A stretch of 64,000 bases of DNA from Heterodera schachtii. Taxonomy: Eukaryota; Nematoda; Chromadorea; Rhabditida; Heteroderidae. Position 1 is the first letter of the stretch. Every line of letters starts with the position of its first letter. The notes under the pieces are model-generated. The model saw nothing but the letters and a program-made list of their open reading frames with translations. It ran no database searches and had not been told where the DNA came from. Location: NCBI GenBank assembly GCA_023374025.1, contig SIJG01000002.1:2301626-2365625 (forward strand), in the 5' to 3' direction. Below are positions 24,701 to 36,478 of this stretch, piece after piece. Both the position numbers and the translations under genes were made by a program.

Positions 24701-25830
24701 CTTTTTTGGTTGTTTATTTAATATTTTATTTAAAAATGTATTAATTACCGTCAGCAATTTTTCAGGAGATGGACGCTTCTTTGGATTTTTGGTCAGACAA
24801 CTTTTGATAAAACTTGAAAAGGCGGACGACCTGAACGAATTGTTGTGTTTTGGAGGGATAAAAAAGGAGGGGAACCAATTCTTTTTGTCCTTCAGTTTGG
24901 GGATTTTGTAGCTCGATTTTGTCATTTGGGAAAGCACTTGGAGCGGACTGAGATAGTAATAAGGCGGCTTCAGCTCGGCGAGTTCAATCGCCGTAATTCC
25001 CACAGCCCAAACGTCGCACTCCGAGCCGTATCCACCGCTGCGTTCGACGTTTGCAACCTCCGGCGCCATCCAATAGGGCGAACCGATGAACGACTTCCGT
25101 TTCCCAATCGTTGCCGTAATTTGTGCCGCGATTCCAAAGTCTGCCAATTTGACGTCGCCATTGTGCGTCAAAAGGATGTTCGCCCCTTTAACGTCGCGAT
25201 GGATCTTCCCTCTTTGGTGCAAATACTGAATTTGTACCATGTTATAATGGACGACTGACAAGCAGTTGAGTCCGTACCTTAAGGCCGTGCAATGTCTCGC
25301 GGCAAATGAAAGCGATTTGCAGTTCTGCCAAAGGTCCGATCACTTAAAGGGAAGCGGACGGTGTGTCGACAGTCAGTTTTTGAGTGCTGACTTTCGTAAA
25401 TGTCCTGCAGAGAGCCGCCACTGCAATATTCCATCACAATCCAAAGTCTGTCGCGCTTCAAATAGCTGCCATAATACGAAATGATGTTTCGGTGTACGCA
25501 TTCTTTGAGCACGAGAATTTCTTGTTGAATGTCTGCGAAGTTGTCGCCCGTCTCCAATTTGACGATTTTTATGGCAGCGAATTCTCCCGAGCTAAGAGAT
25601 TGAAATGTTTTATAAAATTGACCTTTTTACCGGACATCACGGGCTTTGAACACTTCTCCATAGGAACCTGAAAATGTAAAACCAATCAAATTTAGCCAAA
25701 GTGTAAGTGATACGAAATAACCAAAAATTGAAGTATTTATTTATTATCACAACGTGCACTTACCACTGCCGACTCTCTGCAGAAGCTCATAATCGCCGGA
25801 GGGATCTGCTCGTCTAATCGCATTGTGCAT
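21719..25830 (-). CDS. gck-2: Ste20/GCK-family kinase with citron homology domain (MAP4K3/MAP4K5 type)
   Basis: A MAP kinase kinase kinase kinase feeding JNK or mTORC1-type signalling. The start at 25830 gives [20 protein letters not shown] then the glycine loop [11 protein letters not shown], partly in the next exon. The kinase domain has [28 protein letters not shown], the catalytic loop [38 protein letters not shown] and [15 protein letters not shown], ending [15 protein letters not shown] long Ser/Glu-rich linker covers about 23960-24470. The C-terminal citron (CNH) domain includes [43 protein letters not shown] and [20 protein letters not shown]. The last exon ends [19 protein letters not shown] at a TAA (21719-21721) that overlaps a strong GTAAGA donor, so a final short exon may be missing. 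Confidence 0.88.
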
Positions 25831-26505
25831 GTTAATTGCCAACTGCGCGGCTAATTAAAGTTCGAATATATTTAGATGTAAATTTCAATGCTCTGAATAA
25901 ATTTTGTTAACTTAGAATTCGACCTACATGTTCATGCATTTTCAAAATGTCGAACTCCTAAATTACACTTATTTTTTTAGCTGTTTTCACTCTTAAAAAC
26001 CCAAATGTAACAATATTAGTTTTAAAAAAATAAAGGAAATGTAGAACAAGCATCCATTTGTCGTCTTTTGTCTCCTTCTATTTTTTTGCACATAATACAA
26101 AGGCATTAAGGACAAGGGCAAAATAGCAGCAGATGGGGGGGGGGGATGGATACGTGGGAAGGGAAAAGATGGGCAGAGAGTCTGGCAAAGCAAGACAAAG
26201 CAAAAGGATGGAATATTGGTGGATGGATATTATTTTTTTTGGGGGGGGGGGGGGGGGGGATGAGACGAAGGAAGGGATGGCTGTGCAGTTGCCATTGGCT
26301 AATGTTGAAGAGAGAAGGAAAGGAAAGCTTAAATGGAATAAATTAAGCGATGGTTAATCAAAACCAAGCACAACATTGACAAAACGCCGTCATTTAAATT
26401 ATTGGATGCTGAAAGTGGCCATCCCAACAAAAATTAAAATTTAACAATTATTTTAGAGCATATTTTTATTTATTTATTTTTTTTTCTAAAAAACATTGTT
26501 CCCAC
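25831..26505. promoter_or_regulatory. divergent promoter region, MAP4K / SLC35B1
   Basis: A 675 bp spacer between genes transcribed outwards. It contains a G run of about nine at 26136 and a very long one at about 26240-26259, with AT-rich flanks. No coding frame with homology was found. Control elements for both genes must lie here, but none can be named. Confidence 0.4.
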
Positions 26506-27811
26506 ATGGCCGGTGGAACAACTTTGCAACTCTCTTCACAACAAGCCTGGTCACAGCGCGCACTGAATTTGTTGTTTTGTGCCAGTGGAATAATAATTTG
26601 TTATGGCGCATTTAGTGTTTTTCAGGAAAAAATGTGGGACCTTTCAAAAACGTAAAATAATAAAGACTTTTCATTCATTCAGCACCCAAAGGCTTTTTGG
26701 TGAAAAGAAGGAACGTTTTGTGTACATGCAAGCCTTAGTGTTCTTCCAATGTGCCACCAATTTGGTTGGCTTTTGTTTAACAATTACTTGCTGATTCGCT
26801 TCTCCTTGTTTAGCTTGTTGCTTGGTATGTTTTGAGAAGAAATAAACAGAAATCGCCGGACAATGTGCCGATTCACTTGTACTCAATGTGCTCAACCAGC
26901 TACTTCCTGGCCATGCTCTTCAGCAGTTACGCCTTGGAATGGGTCAATTACCCGACACAAGTCAGTCACTCCCTCTCCCGCTGAACTGTTCCACACCTTT
27001 GGGACCGTTGCAGGTCCTTGGCAAGTCGTGCAAACCCATCCCCATCATGCTGTTCGGTGTCCTTTTTGCTCACAAACGGTACGGACTTCGCAAATACTTT
27101 TACGTGCTTCTCATCGTCACCGGAATGGCCATCTTTTTGTACAAACCCCAGAAGGGCAGTGTCGGCTTTCAGTTTGGCAGTGGCGAATTGTTTCTGTGTC
27201 TGTCGTTGGCAATGGACGGATTCACTGGCGCCGTCCAAGGTGCCCTCCTTTCCTTCCCCATAAATGCCTTTCTCACCCCCCTTTTTCAGACAGAATTCGC
27301 CATTACCACACCACCGACAAATGGACCATGATGTTCTCGATGAACGCCTTCTCTTCCGCCTTTCTCGCCCTAATTCTTCTCGCCAGCGGCGAACTCTTTC
27401 AGTTTTTCCGATTCGTCGCCGCTTACCCTTTCATTCTTCAGCAAATGTTTCTCTTCTCGCTGTCCGGTGCGGTTGGCCAGGTCCTCTCGTCCCATCCCTT
27501 TTTTCCATTCTCCGTTTAATTAATTTGCTCGTTTTCAGTGTTTTATCTTCAAAACGGTCACCGATTTCGGCCCTCTCACCTGTTCCATCATCACAACTCT
27601 TCGAAAACTCTTCAGTCTCGTTTTTTCGATCATCATTTTTTCCCACCCTTACACAAATCGACACGTGCTCGGCATTATTTTTGTGTTTGCCGCTTTGATT
27701 TTGGATGCCATTGACAGTCGGAAAAGCCATGGAAAAGCAAAAGGGGACGAAAAGCCACCAGCAAAGGACGGGCTTCTCCAAGAAGCGACTGCGCAGGAGA
27801 AAGAAAACTGA
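26506..27811 (+). CDS. hut-1: nucleotide-sugar transporter, SLC35B1/HUT1 type
   Basis: A ten-helix transporter of the ER membrane, linked in animals to UDP-galactose or ATP import into the ER. The start at 26506 gives [20 protein letters not shown], then the first helix [20 protein letters not shown]. Later exons carry the family signature [76 protein letters not shown], then [19 protein letters not shown] and [18 protein letters not shown]. The basic C-terminus ([13 protein letters not shown]) ends at 27809-27811. It is a basic tail but no clear KKxx retrieval signal is seen. A second SLC35B transporter (B2 type) lies 28 kb away. Confidence 0.92.
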
Positions 27812-28468
27812 TGAATTTACCTCATCACCCACCGATTGACCAATCGGACATTTTAAAACTCTGGGGAAAACTGTTTAGTCTATTTTTATATTAGTAAATT
27901 AATTTATTGGATTTCTAAATTCCAAACAACTAACTATTATGATTGTATAACATTTGTTATTTGAGCTTCTTTGGACATATCCAATTTTTCTATTTATTGT
28001 TTCATTTTCTTTCTTAAATATTTATCGGAAATTTATTGGTTTTCTTTTTTCAAATTAGTAAATTATGACTTACAATTAACTGTGTATTTCACTCATAACC
28101 TCTATAGGAAAAGTATTCTAAATTAAATGAACTGTTAATAGAAAAGAAGAGGTTTTATCATCGAATAACAAAAAGGAACACTATCACAGTAAAATTCAGT
28201 TAATTCGGCATGAAACAGAAATGAGTAACAGTAAAAAGGAAAGGATTCGGACAGACAGAAGAGAAAAGAATAATTTAGTAAGAAAAATGGGTTGGGTAAG
28301 GCATTCGCAACATCGGCTGAGAAAATACAGAAAGCAAATTACTCCTCCATTAATGAAGCACTTTGAAATTTAAACCAAATTATGGACCGTGTGGAAGAGA
28401 AACTGATTTTGCGAAAAGAAGAGCGACGGCAAATGACACGCAAAAAGCAATTACAACAGCAAATTCCC
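27812..28468. other. convergent 3' intergenic region (SLC35B1 / CLINT1)
   Basis: About 660 bp, strongly AT-rich, between two 3' ends. It should hold both 3' UTRs and polyadenylation sites. No open frame of coding character, repeat or RNA gene was recognised. Confidence 0.5.
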
Positions 28469-30780
28469 TTAATTGTAAAACATTCTCGTTAAATTTGTCG
28501 TGGCATTTAAACCTGCTGAAGTTGAGGACGAAGCAGCAGCTTTTGACCCCTTCGTGGAAGTCATCTTCAATTCGTTGAGTGACGGAGTCGGCTTCGAAGG
28601 AGAATTGAGGCACAAATGGTCAAAGTCAATGTTAACTCTGAAAGAAAGGCATTTCTCCGTTTTGAGATTCCCTTTCCACGCACTTTCCCTTTAAATTTTC
28701 CCACGTGCTTCCCACTGCGATTGTTTTTGGCTGTTCCACACTTTTTTGGTTGTTTTGCGATTGTGAATCCTGCTGTTCGACTTGGATTTCGTGGTTGTCC
28801 AAACTCAAAAAGGAGTCATTGTCGAAGGGTTGGCCAACTGTAAAACAAAAATATTTCCCTGTCATTGAATGGAAACGAACCAAGTTGTGAAGACGGTTGG
28901 TTAGCAGGGGCTAAGGTGAACAAATCCACGAGACCATTCCCAGTGCCCCCCTCACTGCCATTCTTTTGGTTGCTATCCGGCAAACAAGCAAAAATGTCGG
29001 TTAACAGCGCGTCGTCATTGCTAGTTGTATGCACAGATTTTGCCGTTATTTGGTCATTTGAGACAATTGATGGATTAGGAGACGCAAAATTGGACAAAGT
29101 GTTGTTGCCAAAGTCGGGGCCAAGTCCAAGCAGATCAAACGCATCGGCGGACTTGGAGACAACAGAGCTCTGTGGATAAAAGAACCGACGATTAAATGAT
29201 GTAAAACCCTAATTAAGGGTACTTTCTGCTGCGGGGAAGAGACAGCCGCCGTTCTCGCGGAGGGAGGCGATGAAATGGGCTTTGGGGTTGGGCCGACAGA
29301 TGGCAATTGGGGGGCAGTGCCCACGCGGGCGGAAGTGAAGTCGCCAAACTCATCTTCCTCATTCTCCTCAACCCGTTCAGGTGAGCGCTTAAAGCAAACA
29401 AACAGCTCATGCACAATTGCTTAATGGTACGACGAATCGCTTTTGCCCACCTCTCTAATGCCCAACTCGGGTGATCCATTTGCGTAGGAACGATTCTCCG
29501 CGTCAAAGTCAAAAGCGGTCACTTCTCTTCGATTAGTGCCGAAGCCCCGTGAATGACTAAAAGCAACAAATCGTACAATACCAAAAACGGTCGGATATAC
29601 CCGCCGGATTCCGCTGGTTTGTCTGCGTCGGCCGTCTTTTCGTTCCACTTTTCGAAGGAGTCCAATTTGCTGCTGCTCATCCCCCGTCCAGTCAGCATGT
29701 CCTCCTTAGAAAATCCCTGGTACTTCTCGCGACCCTCCGTTTTCGCCTTTTTTCTTTCCATTCGCAGCAATTCCTCGTCATTTAGCAACTCCAAAATCAA
29801 TTTCACACGATGTCTGACTGAAATAGGTGGTTTTTAATAGACTCGAGGCGTCCAATGTTCAGTTTCTTGGTCAATAATTTTTTCTTACTTTGTCAATACC
29901 TACATTCTTGGTATAAAACGAAAAAATTCATGAGACTTTAAGCTTTCGTTTGACACCAAGAATGTAGGCACTGATAGTTAGAAAAAAAAAAGTTACGGCC
30001 AAGAAACTGAACATTGGACGCCTAAAGTGTACTAGAGCTAAACTGGCTTCGTCATCCAACATAAGCCCAACCAAATTCAGACAGACCATTCATTCCCTCG
30101 TCTTTGCCCCGCTCGTCCACACATTTGTAATTTTCGAGGGATCGCATTTCGAAGACGTGGTCCCTCGCGGTTCTGATCACACGTTCACTACCATTTTTGA
30201 TCAGATAATTCAGTAAAACCAGTGACTGAAATGGCAACACTAAATGAATGAATTTATTAGTTCATGAGTTTTACTTTGTAGACGCGTCTCCATGCCAATT
30301 TATTCTCCTGAAACATTCGCTTCCATAGCATTCCCATAACTTCTGTAGAAAAAATGAATTGCAAAACAACGCAGTGATTAGTCACCTGTGTAAAGTTCGT
30401 ATTGGAAGGTGAAGCTGGCGATTTCCTGCATTTGGGGCCCCGTCGGTCCTTAAATTGCTTTGTGCTTTCAATCGGTGCATTTACCCTCCTCACCCCACGG
30501 GTCCTCGTTCGTCGCCTCCCGCACCTTTTGCTCCGTTTCCGTGAAGTTCATCACGTACCCCTGCACTTTGTCCCCCAATTTGCGCACCTCGTAACTGTTC
30601 AGCGTCTGTTGAACACTTTTGGTGAAGGAAGCGATCCCTTGCAACTTCAACAAATTTGTGTTCCATTTTTAATTCCGATGCCCCAAAACCGACCAATTCG
30701 GACATTGCTTCAGTGCTGCGAACTTCCCCTTGTTGTTGTTCCTTTAAACTGTCAAACATTATCATGTACCGCCTTGCCAT
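28469..30780 (-). CDS. clint-1: clathrin interactor 1 / epsinR (ENTH-domain adaptor)
   Basis: A phosphoinositide- and clathrin-binding adaptor acting at the trans-Golgi network and endosomes. The ENTH domain is spread over several exons: TLNSYEVRKLGDKVQGYVMN, FTETEQKVREATNEDPWG, EVMGMLWKRMFQENKLAWRR, VLLNYLIKNGSERVIRTARD and MRSLENYKCVDERGKDEG; then LILELLNDEELLRMERKKAK and a basic linker. The rest is a disordered tail with acidic and Asp-Pro/Asn-Leu-type stretches and a terminal SKPTPSLNELKM segment; stop at 28469-28471. The start at 30780 (MARRYMIMFDSLKEQQQ) depends on a proposed phase-0 splice before TLNSYEV and is the weakest part. One intron carries a 178-bp fold-back element. Confidence 0.85.
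29846..30023. mobile_element. fold-back (MITE-like) element in a CLINT1 intron
   Basis: Perfect 25-bp inverted arms at 29846-29870 and 29999-30023 begin AGGCGTCCAATGTTCAG. Further inward a second inverted pair is built on CTACATTCTTGGT and its complement, with a T-rich/A-rich stretch between, so most of the 178 bp can fold into one imperfect hairpin. No clear target-site duplication was found. It lies next to the 3' splice site of an ENTH exon. Confidence 0.75.
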
Positions 30781-31367
30781 TTCTTTTCTCTTTTGGGTTT
30801 TTAAATCTCAACCAAACATTTGAAATCCTTTTTCAAAAGCAAAAGCGTATATTTATAAATTTTCGATTTTATCAAAGAAATTATATTTTGGCGTAAACAA
30901 AGAGCGTCAGAGTCGTAAGGAGAAATGGCAAAAACGGAATACAAATGCCCAATTACCACAAAGAAACCATATAAATAATTGTTCATTTAATTTCGCCCTC
31001 TATCGAGCGAAGAGAAGGGAATGGGCTCATTCACTTGCAATTGAAATTGTCGTTGGACGAAGGAAATCGATGAAAGCTCAATGATTAAGTGGAGAAAGTC
31101 GACGACTGCGCAATTCGTCCTTCGCTGCCTTTTCCTTAATGGTTTGGGAGTTTATCTGCGCATTCCGTTTCATGTTTATGCTTTTGCCTTTTTCTTTCTT
31201 TATGTTTAAGAATTTAGCAAAACGCCAAAAACAAAAAACTGGGCGAAGAAACCTTTGAGTATAAAGTAAACTCATCCCATTAACGAAGCCAACGTATTTA
31301 TTGTATGCTTATTGCAATATTTTTGTAACAAACAAAAAACAATAAATTGAGTTTATACAAAAATAAA
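30781..31367. other. intergenic region between the spastin-like gene and CLINT1
   Basis: About 590 bp, AT-rich. Both genes are on the minus strand, so this holds the spastin-like 3' UTR and the CLINT1 5' control region. A 60-codon basic frame near 31080-31275 has no recognisable features and is not called. Confidence 0.45.
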
Positions 31368-33670
31368 TTATGTCTGTTGGTTTGCGTGGTTTTCCGCAAA
31401 TTCGATCAATTTCTTCCTGCTTTCGGCATTGATTGAAGGCCTAACACTGCGAATGGCACTTTCCAAATCTGCTACATTCACTGGGCGCAATTGTTCAGCC
31501 GTACATCGCCTCAAATCTCTGTTTTCCATTCGCGCACTTTGCACAGGAAAAAGGGCGGCAGCTCGACAGAGAGCCTTCAAATCGGAATATGAGTAATTGT
31601 CAGTCATTGCAGCAATTTTCCTAAAAATAGTTTTGGTAACAAATGAGTGCCGGATGGATTACTCTAATTCAGTATCTTCAATTTGTAAGTTGGTGCTGTT
31701 CAGTTCAAAAGTCCGCCGAATCATTTGAAAACGCGCTTTTTTGTCCGGCAAATCGATGAAAATTCGCTGAGGAAATCGTCTCAAAATGCCTTCGTCCAAT
31801 TCCTGGGGGCGATTCGTTGCTACCAACACCAAAACGTGGCCATTCGCCGCTTTTCCCGAAGAACAACCGTCCAACTGAACCAAAAACTCCGTCTTTACAC
31901 GTCTTGCTGCTCCGTCCTCTTGCTCAAAACGCTGACAAAGCATTGAATCGACTTCATCTGATTCATTTGGGTGTTTTTGATTCCGTCCAATTTTCATTTT
32001 ACCGATGAAAATGATGGATGGCTGTGCATTTCTGGCCACTTGGAAAAGCGCTTTCACCAATCGTTCTCCATCGCCCACCCATTTGGACATAATTGTCGCT
32101 GCCGAAATGCTAAAGAACGTCGAATTGCACTCACTCGCAACGGCTTTTGCCTTAAATTTCATTCATTAGCCAATGAAGTTGCCTAATTAACCCACGAGCA
32201 TCGTTTTGCCATTCCCCGGAGGCCCAAACAGTAAAATTCCAGTGCATGGCGCCCGCAGACCCGTGAAAAGTTTAGGGTTAAGTGCTGGCAGTACAACACT
32301 TTCTTCCAGCGCCAGTTTTGCCATTGCATTTCCTTCGATGTCGTCGAGTCGAATGTCCGTCGTTTCCACGATGGTGGCGAGAATTTCATCGCCGAGTTTG
32401 GAGTCGACGCTTTTCAGCACAGACATTTTGGACAAATTTTGACGATTTGAGACGGACTAATAAAGTGTGGGGTAATAATTAAGACTTTTAATATAATCAA
32501 TTGTAGGCTTTCAAGGACGTTGATCACGAATCCGGCATCCGTTTCTAACCCCGAACTCAAACAAAAAGTCGAAAATACACTATATTTAAAAATTCATATC
32601 TCTCAAAACCGGTGCAACAAATTTATGGAATTCTTTCACAGGGATACCTAACACTTAACCAACGCTAAAATAAAATTATTATTTCCAGTTTTCGCCACAG
32701 AAATTCTGTCATATAATTTGGATTTCGACTTTGTTGTTCGAGTTATATAAATCATACATGTGCAAGGGGGGGGAGTCGACTTTGACCCCCCCATGGGGGG
32801 GGGGTCAGAGCCCATTTCCATTACGATCGACCATTTTTCACCACCTTTTTTTCGGCGCGCTTTTTCCAAAAGTCGATCGTACAAATTTAGAATTTTTTTA
32901 AAAACCGGCAAAATTTTTGGATTTTTTTATCCCATCTTGTCTTACGATCGAAAATTTTCCTCACAGATCGGTATTAGTCGATCGTAAAAATTTGGAATTT
33001 TTAATGAAATTTATTAAGAAATAAGGCAATTTTTCGAATTGCCGATGAGAAATTTTTATAAAATTTCTTTTTTCAATCGACATTTTCCCTGACTTTTTTT
33101 TCTCTCCCTCATTTTTCTTTTCTCCTTCTTCCTCCCTTCACCCCTCCCCCCCAACTTTCCTCCCCCCCACCCACCTCGTACGATCGACTAAGAGACCCCC
33201 CCCCCCCTGATACCCCCTTGCACAGGTATGATATAAATGGATGCTGATTCGTGATCAGCGACCTAAAACCCGTCGTAATTTTTATATTGAAACAAAAAAA
33301 CATGGAGCCTTAACTGCAGAAGAGCCATACGTTATTTAAATGCTTTTTTTTTTGCCGACCTTTTGTTCCGTGGAAGTGCACGCCGTTCCATTGCTCCCGC
33401 CTTCGGTTTCTTCCGTTTCACCCTGCCGAATGCCAACGTTATTTTTGTCTGTTAGAATTAACGCATCCTCTGGCTTGAAAACTGATGTGATTTCGTCGTA
33501 CACTGAATCAACTGAATACGATGGAGAACATCCGCTCTCTGGAATTAAAAAAACAACTCTCAAAAAATCAAAGTTCATTACAGAGACATACCAACTAAAC
33601 CCGTTCCTTTATGCGTTTGCGCAGAGGACAAAAAAGAGAGGACCAAAGGGTCTTCCGAAAAATCGAACAT
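31368..33670 (-). CDS. spas-1: spastin-type microtubule-severing AAA ATPase
   Basis: A meiotic-clade AAA ATPase that severs microtubules. The start at 33670 reads [20 protein letters not shown], followed by an acidic linker ([18 protein letters not shown]). A long intron (about 32460-33345) holding a transposon joins in phase 0 to [20 protein letters not shown]. The AAA module shows [20 protein letters not shown] with Walker [27 protein letters not shown], the Walker B region SIIFI and DEVDSML, and sensor/arginine-finger segments [20 protein letters not shown]. The C-terminal helix is [19 protein letters not shown], with stop at 31368-31370. No MIT domain or transmembrane hairpin is visible, so this would be a short form. 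DTL ends 135 bp upstream on the same strand. Confidence 0.88.
32752..33231. mobile_element. TIR element, copy A (TCATACATG family), in a spastin-like intron
   Basis: The termini are TCATACATGTGCAAGGGGG (from 32752) and its near-perfect inverse (ending 33231, one mismatch). A 6-bp TATAAA lies directly outside both ends (32746-32751 and 33232-33237), as expected for a target-site duplication. Just inside each end are long G (left) or C (right) runs. The interior has diverged short repeats around GTCGATCGTA followed by AAATTT-GAATTTTT. There is no long open frame, so it is non-autonomous. A second copy lies at 40678-41438. Confidence 0.82.
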
Positions 33671-33804
33671 CCGAATATAATTAATTCAGTCCTTTTGAAC
33701 ATGTGTTAATGCAAAAGAGTAAATGTAAATTAACAAATTTGGGTGACACGCATAATTTACTCTGAAAAATTGGAATTTACTTCAATTCAAATAAGAAAAA
33801 AAAA

Positions 33805-36371
33805 TCATTGAGAAGATGAAGAAGATGCAGCATTTTGAACCCGTTCAAAATAGTCCAAAATTTTTTTTGTATTCGTCGGCTTGACAAGTTGTACGTTCTT
33901 CCGACTTTTGCTCCCACCGCTTGTCGATGCCGACCTTGGCCGACCCAATGGCGAAGTCGCATCCACGCAATACCTTTAAAGAGCTCATCATCCGCTTATC
34001 CTATGCTTTTTATAAACTTTTTCCTCTTTGCGTTTCCGCAACTTTTAAATTCGGCAGTCAGATTTCGTCGCTTCCTTTTAGGCGTTTTATGTTGACTTGG
34101 CGTGAAATGGTCATGCCCTCCAACTCTGAAACATGAAGGGAGGATGAATTGTCATTCCCAGAGACCGGATTTCCAGATTTAAATATGAATTAAATTCTTT
34201 CGGTTTTATTTATTAACAACCTTGGTATTTTACTTGCCGGCGTAGTGTTTATATTGCTTTTGATGACAATGAGCCGTTTCGGTTGTCTGTTCGCCATTTG
34301 TGTCATTTCTGCTTTTGAGGTTTCTTCCATTGTTTTGGCGTATAGTGACGGGAGATTGTCGAGGGCGTTAAAGACGTTCCGCGTTGGGGAGTGTTCAATC
34401 AGCAATTGGATGTCATTGTCATTGGAACAACGCGACTCATTGTCAGTGCGATTTTCGCTCCCAAATGTTCGTTGGCTGAGTGTTTGGCTTGACGAGGGCC
34501 TTTCGTCTTCGAAGTCGGTGTACATTTTTGGGTAGGTAAATTTGACCGGACGATGGTTCAAAACGACCTTAATTATTTAAAAAAGAAATAATTATGCCAA
34601 TGAATAGAGGGGGGTGGGACTTGTTCAGCGTATCCATTTTCGGTTCTGCCGGTCCATGGCGACCAAATTCGGACAATTTCACTGTCCATTGTTATCAAAT
34701 ATTTCCCTTTTGAACTCCATTGAACACATTCAACCTAAATGGTCAGAAAAGTCAATTTGATCATTGGTATACCATTCCGTTGTCTCCCAATTCACTTCTT
34801 TATCGTGTCCATCCAACACAAATTTTGCATTTGGTAAATTTTTTTATTCCTTTTATGTGCACGATTTTCTCCATAATGAAACGAATTGTCTTGAAAATAT
34901 TTGCGATCTTCCTAAAACTGAATAAATGTAAACAATTACAAAAATTATGAACACCTGTAAATCCCAAATAAAAGCCTTTGAAAAAGAGGAGCCACACAAA
35001 AGATGGTCAGAGAAAGGTGAAGCAGCGCATTGTACAAAAAATGAATTGACAAATTTTGTCCGCAGACTTCGCACTTAATTTTAAGAAATAAAATGCGTTA
35101 GAAGATATGATCATCAACATAAAAGTACTTTTGTCAATTCCGACCCCCTACCCAAACAGCATATTATTTAATTACCTGGAAATGAACTGTTAAGAGATGG
35201 GACATATTCGTAAATGGCATTGTCAGTGCAAAGTGCAAAAAAGGAAGAACGGAATCGGTCCCAACACATTGAGGCAACGCCCGATTCTTTGCTCATCTTC
35301 TGGGGAACGAAAAGAGAGCGGATTGGCGAAGAAGCGATTTGGTATCGCAAATCCCAAATTCTAATACCACTAAAAATAAAAATTTTAAAAAAGGGGGGAG
35401 GGGTGGCGAAATGAGCACCTTGAAGAGGACGATGATGAAGAGATGAAATAATTCTCGCTCATGTGCAAAAGGCCTATGGCAAAGGACAAATTGGGTGAAA
35501 AGCCAAATCAACGAACCTGTTATTGAAATGGATGCCTCATGAGCAGTTTGATATCGTCGAATAGAAGAAACAGAATTTGACACACTTTTCCGACCAATTT
35601 CTCTTTTCAACGGTTTTTCACGCAAATCCCAAAGCAAAATGTCACCGTCCCTTGAGCCAGTCAAAACGCAAACTGAAATTTGAAGAAGTGGGACAGGAAA
35701 AAACAAACAGAGAATACAGGGATTTTCAGGCCACACGGAAGCACATCGGACCGTGTCACGATGACCAAGCAAAAAAATGGACGACGACCGTTCGATGTCC
35801 AAAAGCTCTAGTTTTGAGGCACCACAAAGTGAAAGTAACAAATTAGGGCGATCGGGAATGAAACATAAGTCGAACACAGCATTTTTTCCAGTGGCAAATC
35901 CTGTGCAAAAAAGGCAAGTCTCTCTATTATATTGTAGTCTACACGAACTTTAAGAAACTTTTTACAAGCGTCTAAATTTTTCGAATTTGGATTAATTTCT
36001 TTCAACCGTCGTAGACTAATAGAAGTAACTCACGATGTTTGATAAAATCCTCGCCCTTAATCGGAGCTGTCACATCGCAAATCACTACTCCGCCATATTC
36101 TGTGCCAAATGCGCAGATGTTCTCCTGGTGTTCGTGGATGGAAAAACGACAACAAACGAACGCATCGAGCTAAAGCCGAGTGAAAAAGTCAAATCAGAAA
36201 TGAACCGGGGGATTGTTATCGAAGCAACACCCTCAATCGCTAGTTAATCGGAGGGTGAGATTGAGCGCAGTAAATGCCAGAACATACCGGATCCGAAACA
36301 GCGATCGAGCCATAGGAAAGAATGCATTCATTTGGATATCTATTCTCAGTAAAACAATTATTTAACGCCAT
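33805..36371 (-). CDS. cdt-2: CDT2/DTL, PCNA-dependent substrate receptor of CRL4 ubiquitin ligase
   Basis: A WD40 adaptor that lets CUL4-DDB1 degrade CDT1, SET8 and p21-type proteins on PCNA-loaded DNA. The start at 36371 reads MALNNCFTENRYPNECILSY. WD40 blades follow: QENICAFGTEYGGVVICDV, AVFDLCFIPDRPNLLLSLCG, RDTVRCASVWPENP, VLTGSRDGDILLWDLREKP, MCWDRFRSSFFALCTDNAIY, SPFSDHLLCGSSFSKAFIWD and VECVQWSSKGKYLITMDSE. A disordered Ser/Lys-rich tail (about 33860-34560) ends in KKILDYFERVQ, a PIP-box-like motif as in vertebrate CDT2, with stop at 33805-33807. Tail exons were joined by splice phase. A MED30-like gene lies 108 bp upstream and SPAS-1 135 bp downstream, suggesting an operon. Confidence 0.82.
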
Positions 36372-36478
36372 AAAATTTGACACTAAATTAATCAAATAAT
36401 ATATAAAAGGACAAATACTAAGGAATAAGTCAGTGTATTTACAAAAACAACAAAAGATTAAGATAAAAAGTCGGAGAA

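Noticed and set aside
31078..31275. 65-codon basic minus-strand frame between the spastin-like gene and CLINT1
   Set aside because: It has no splice or homology support; it lies in the expected UTR and promoter DNA.
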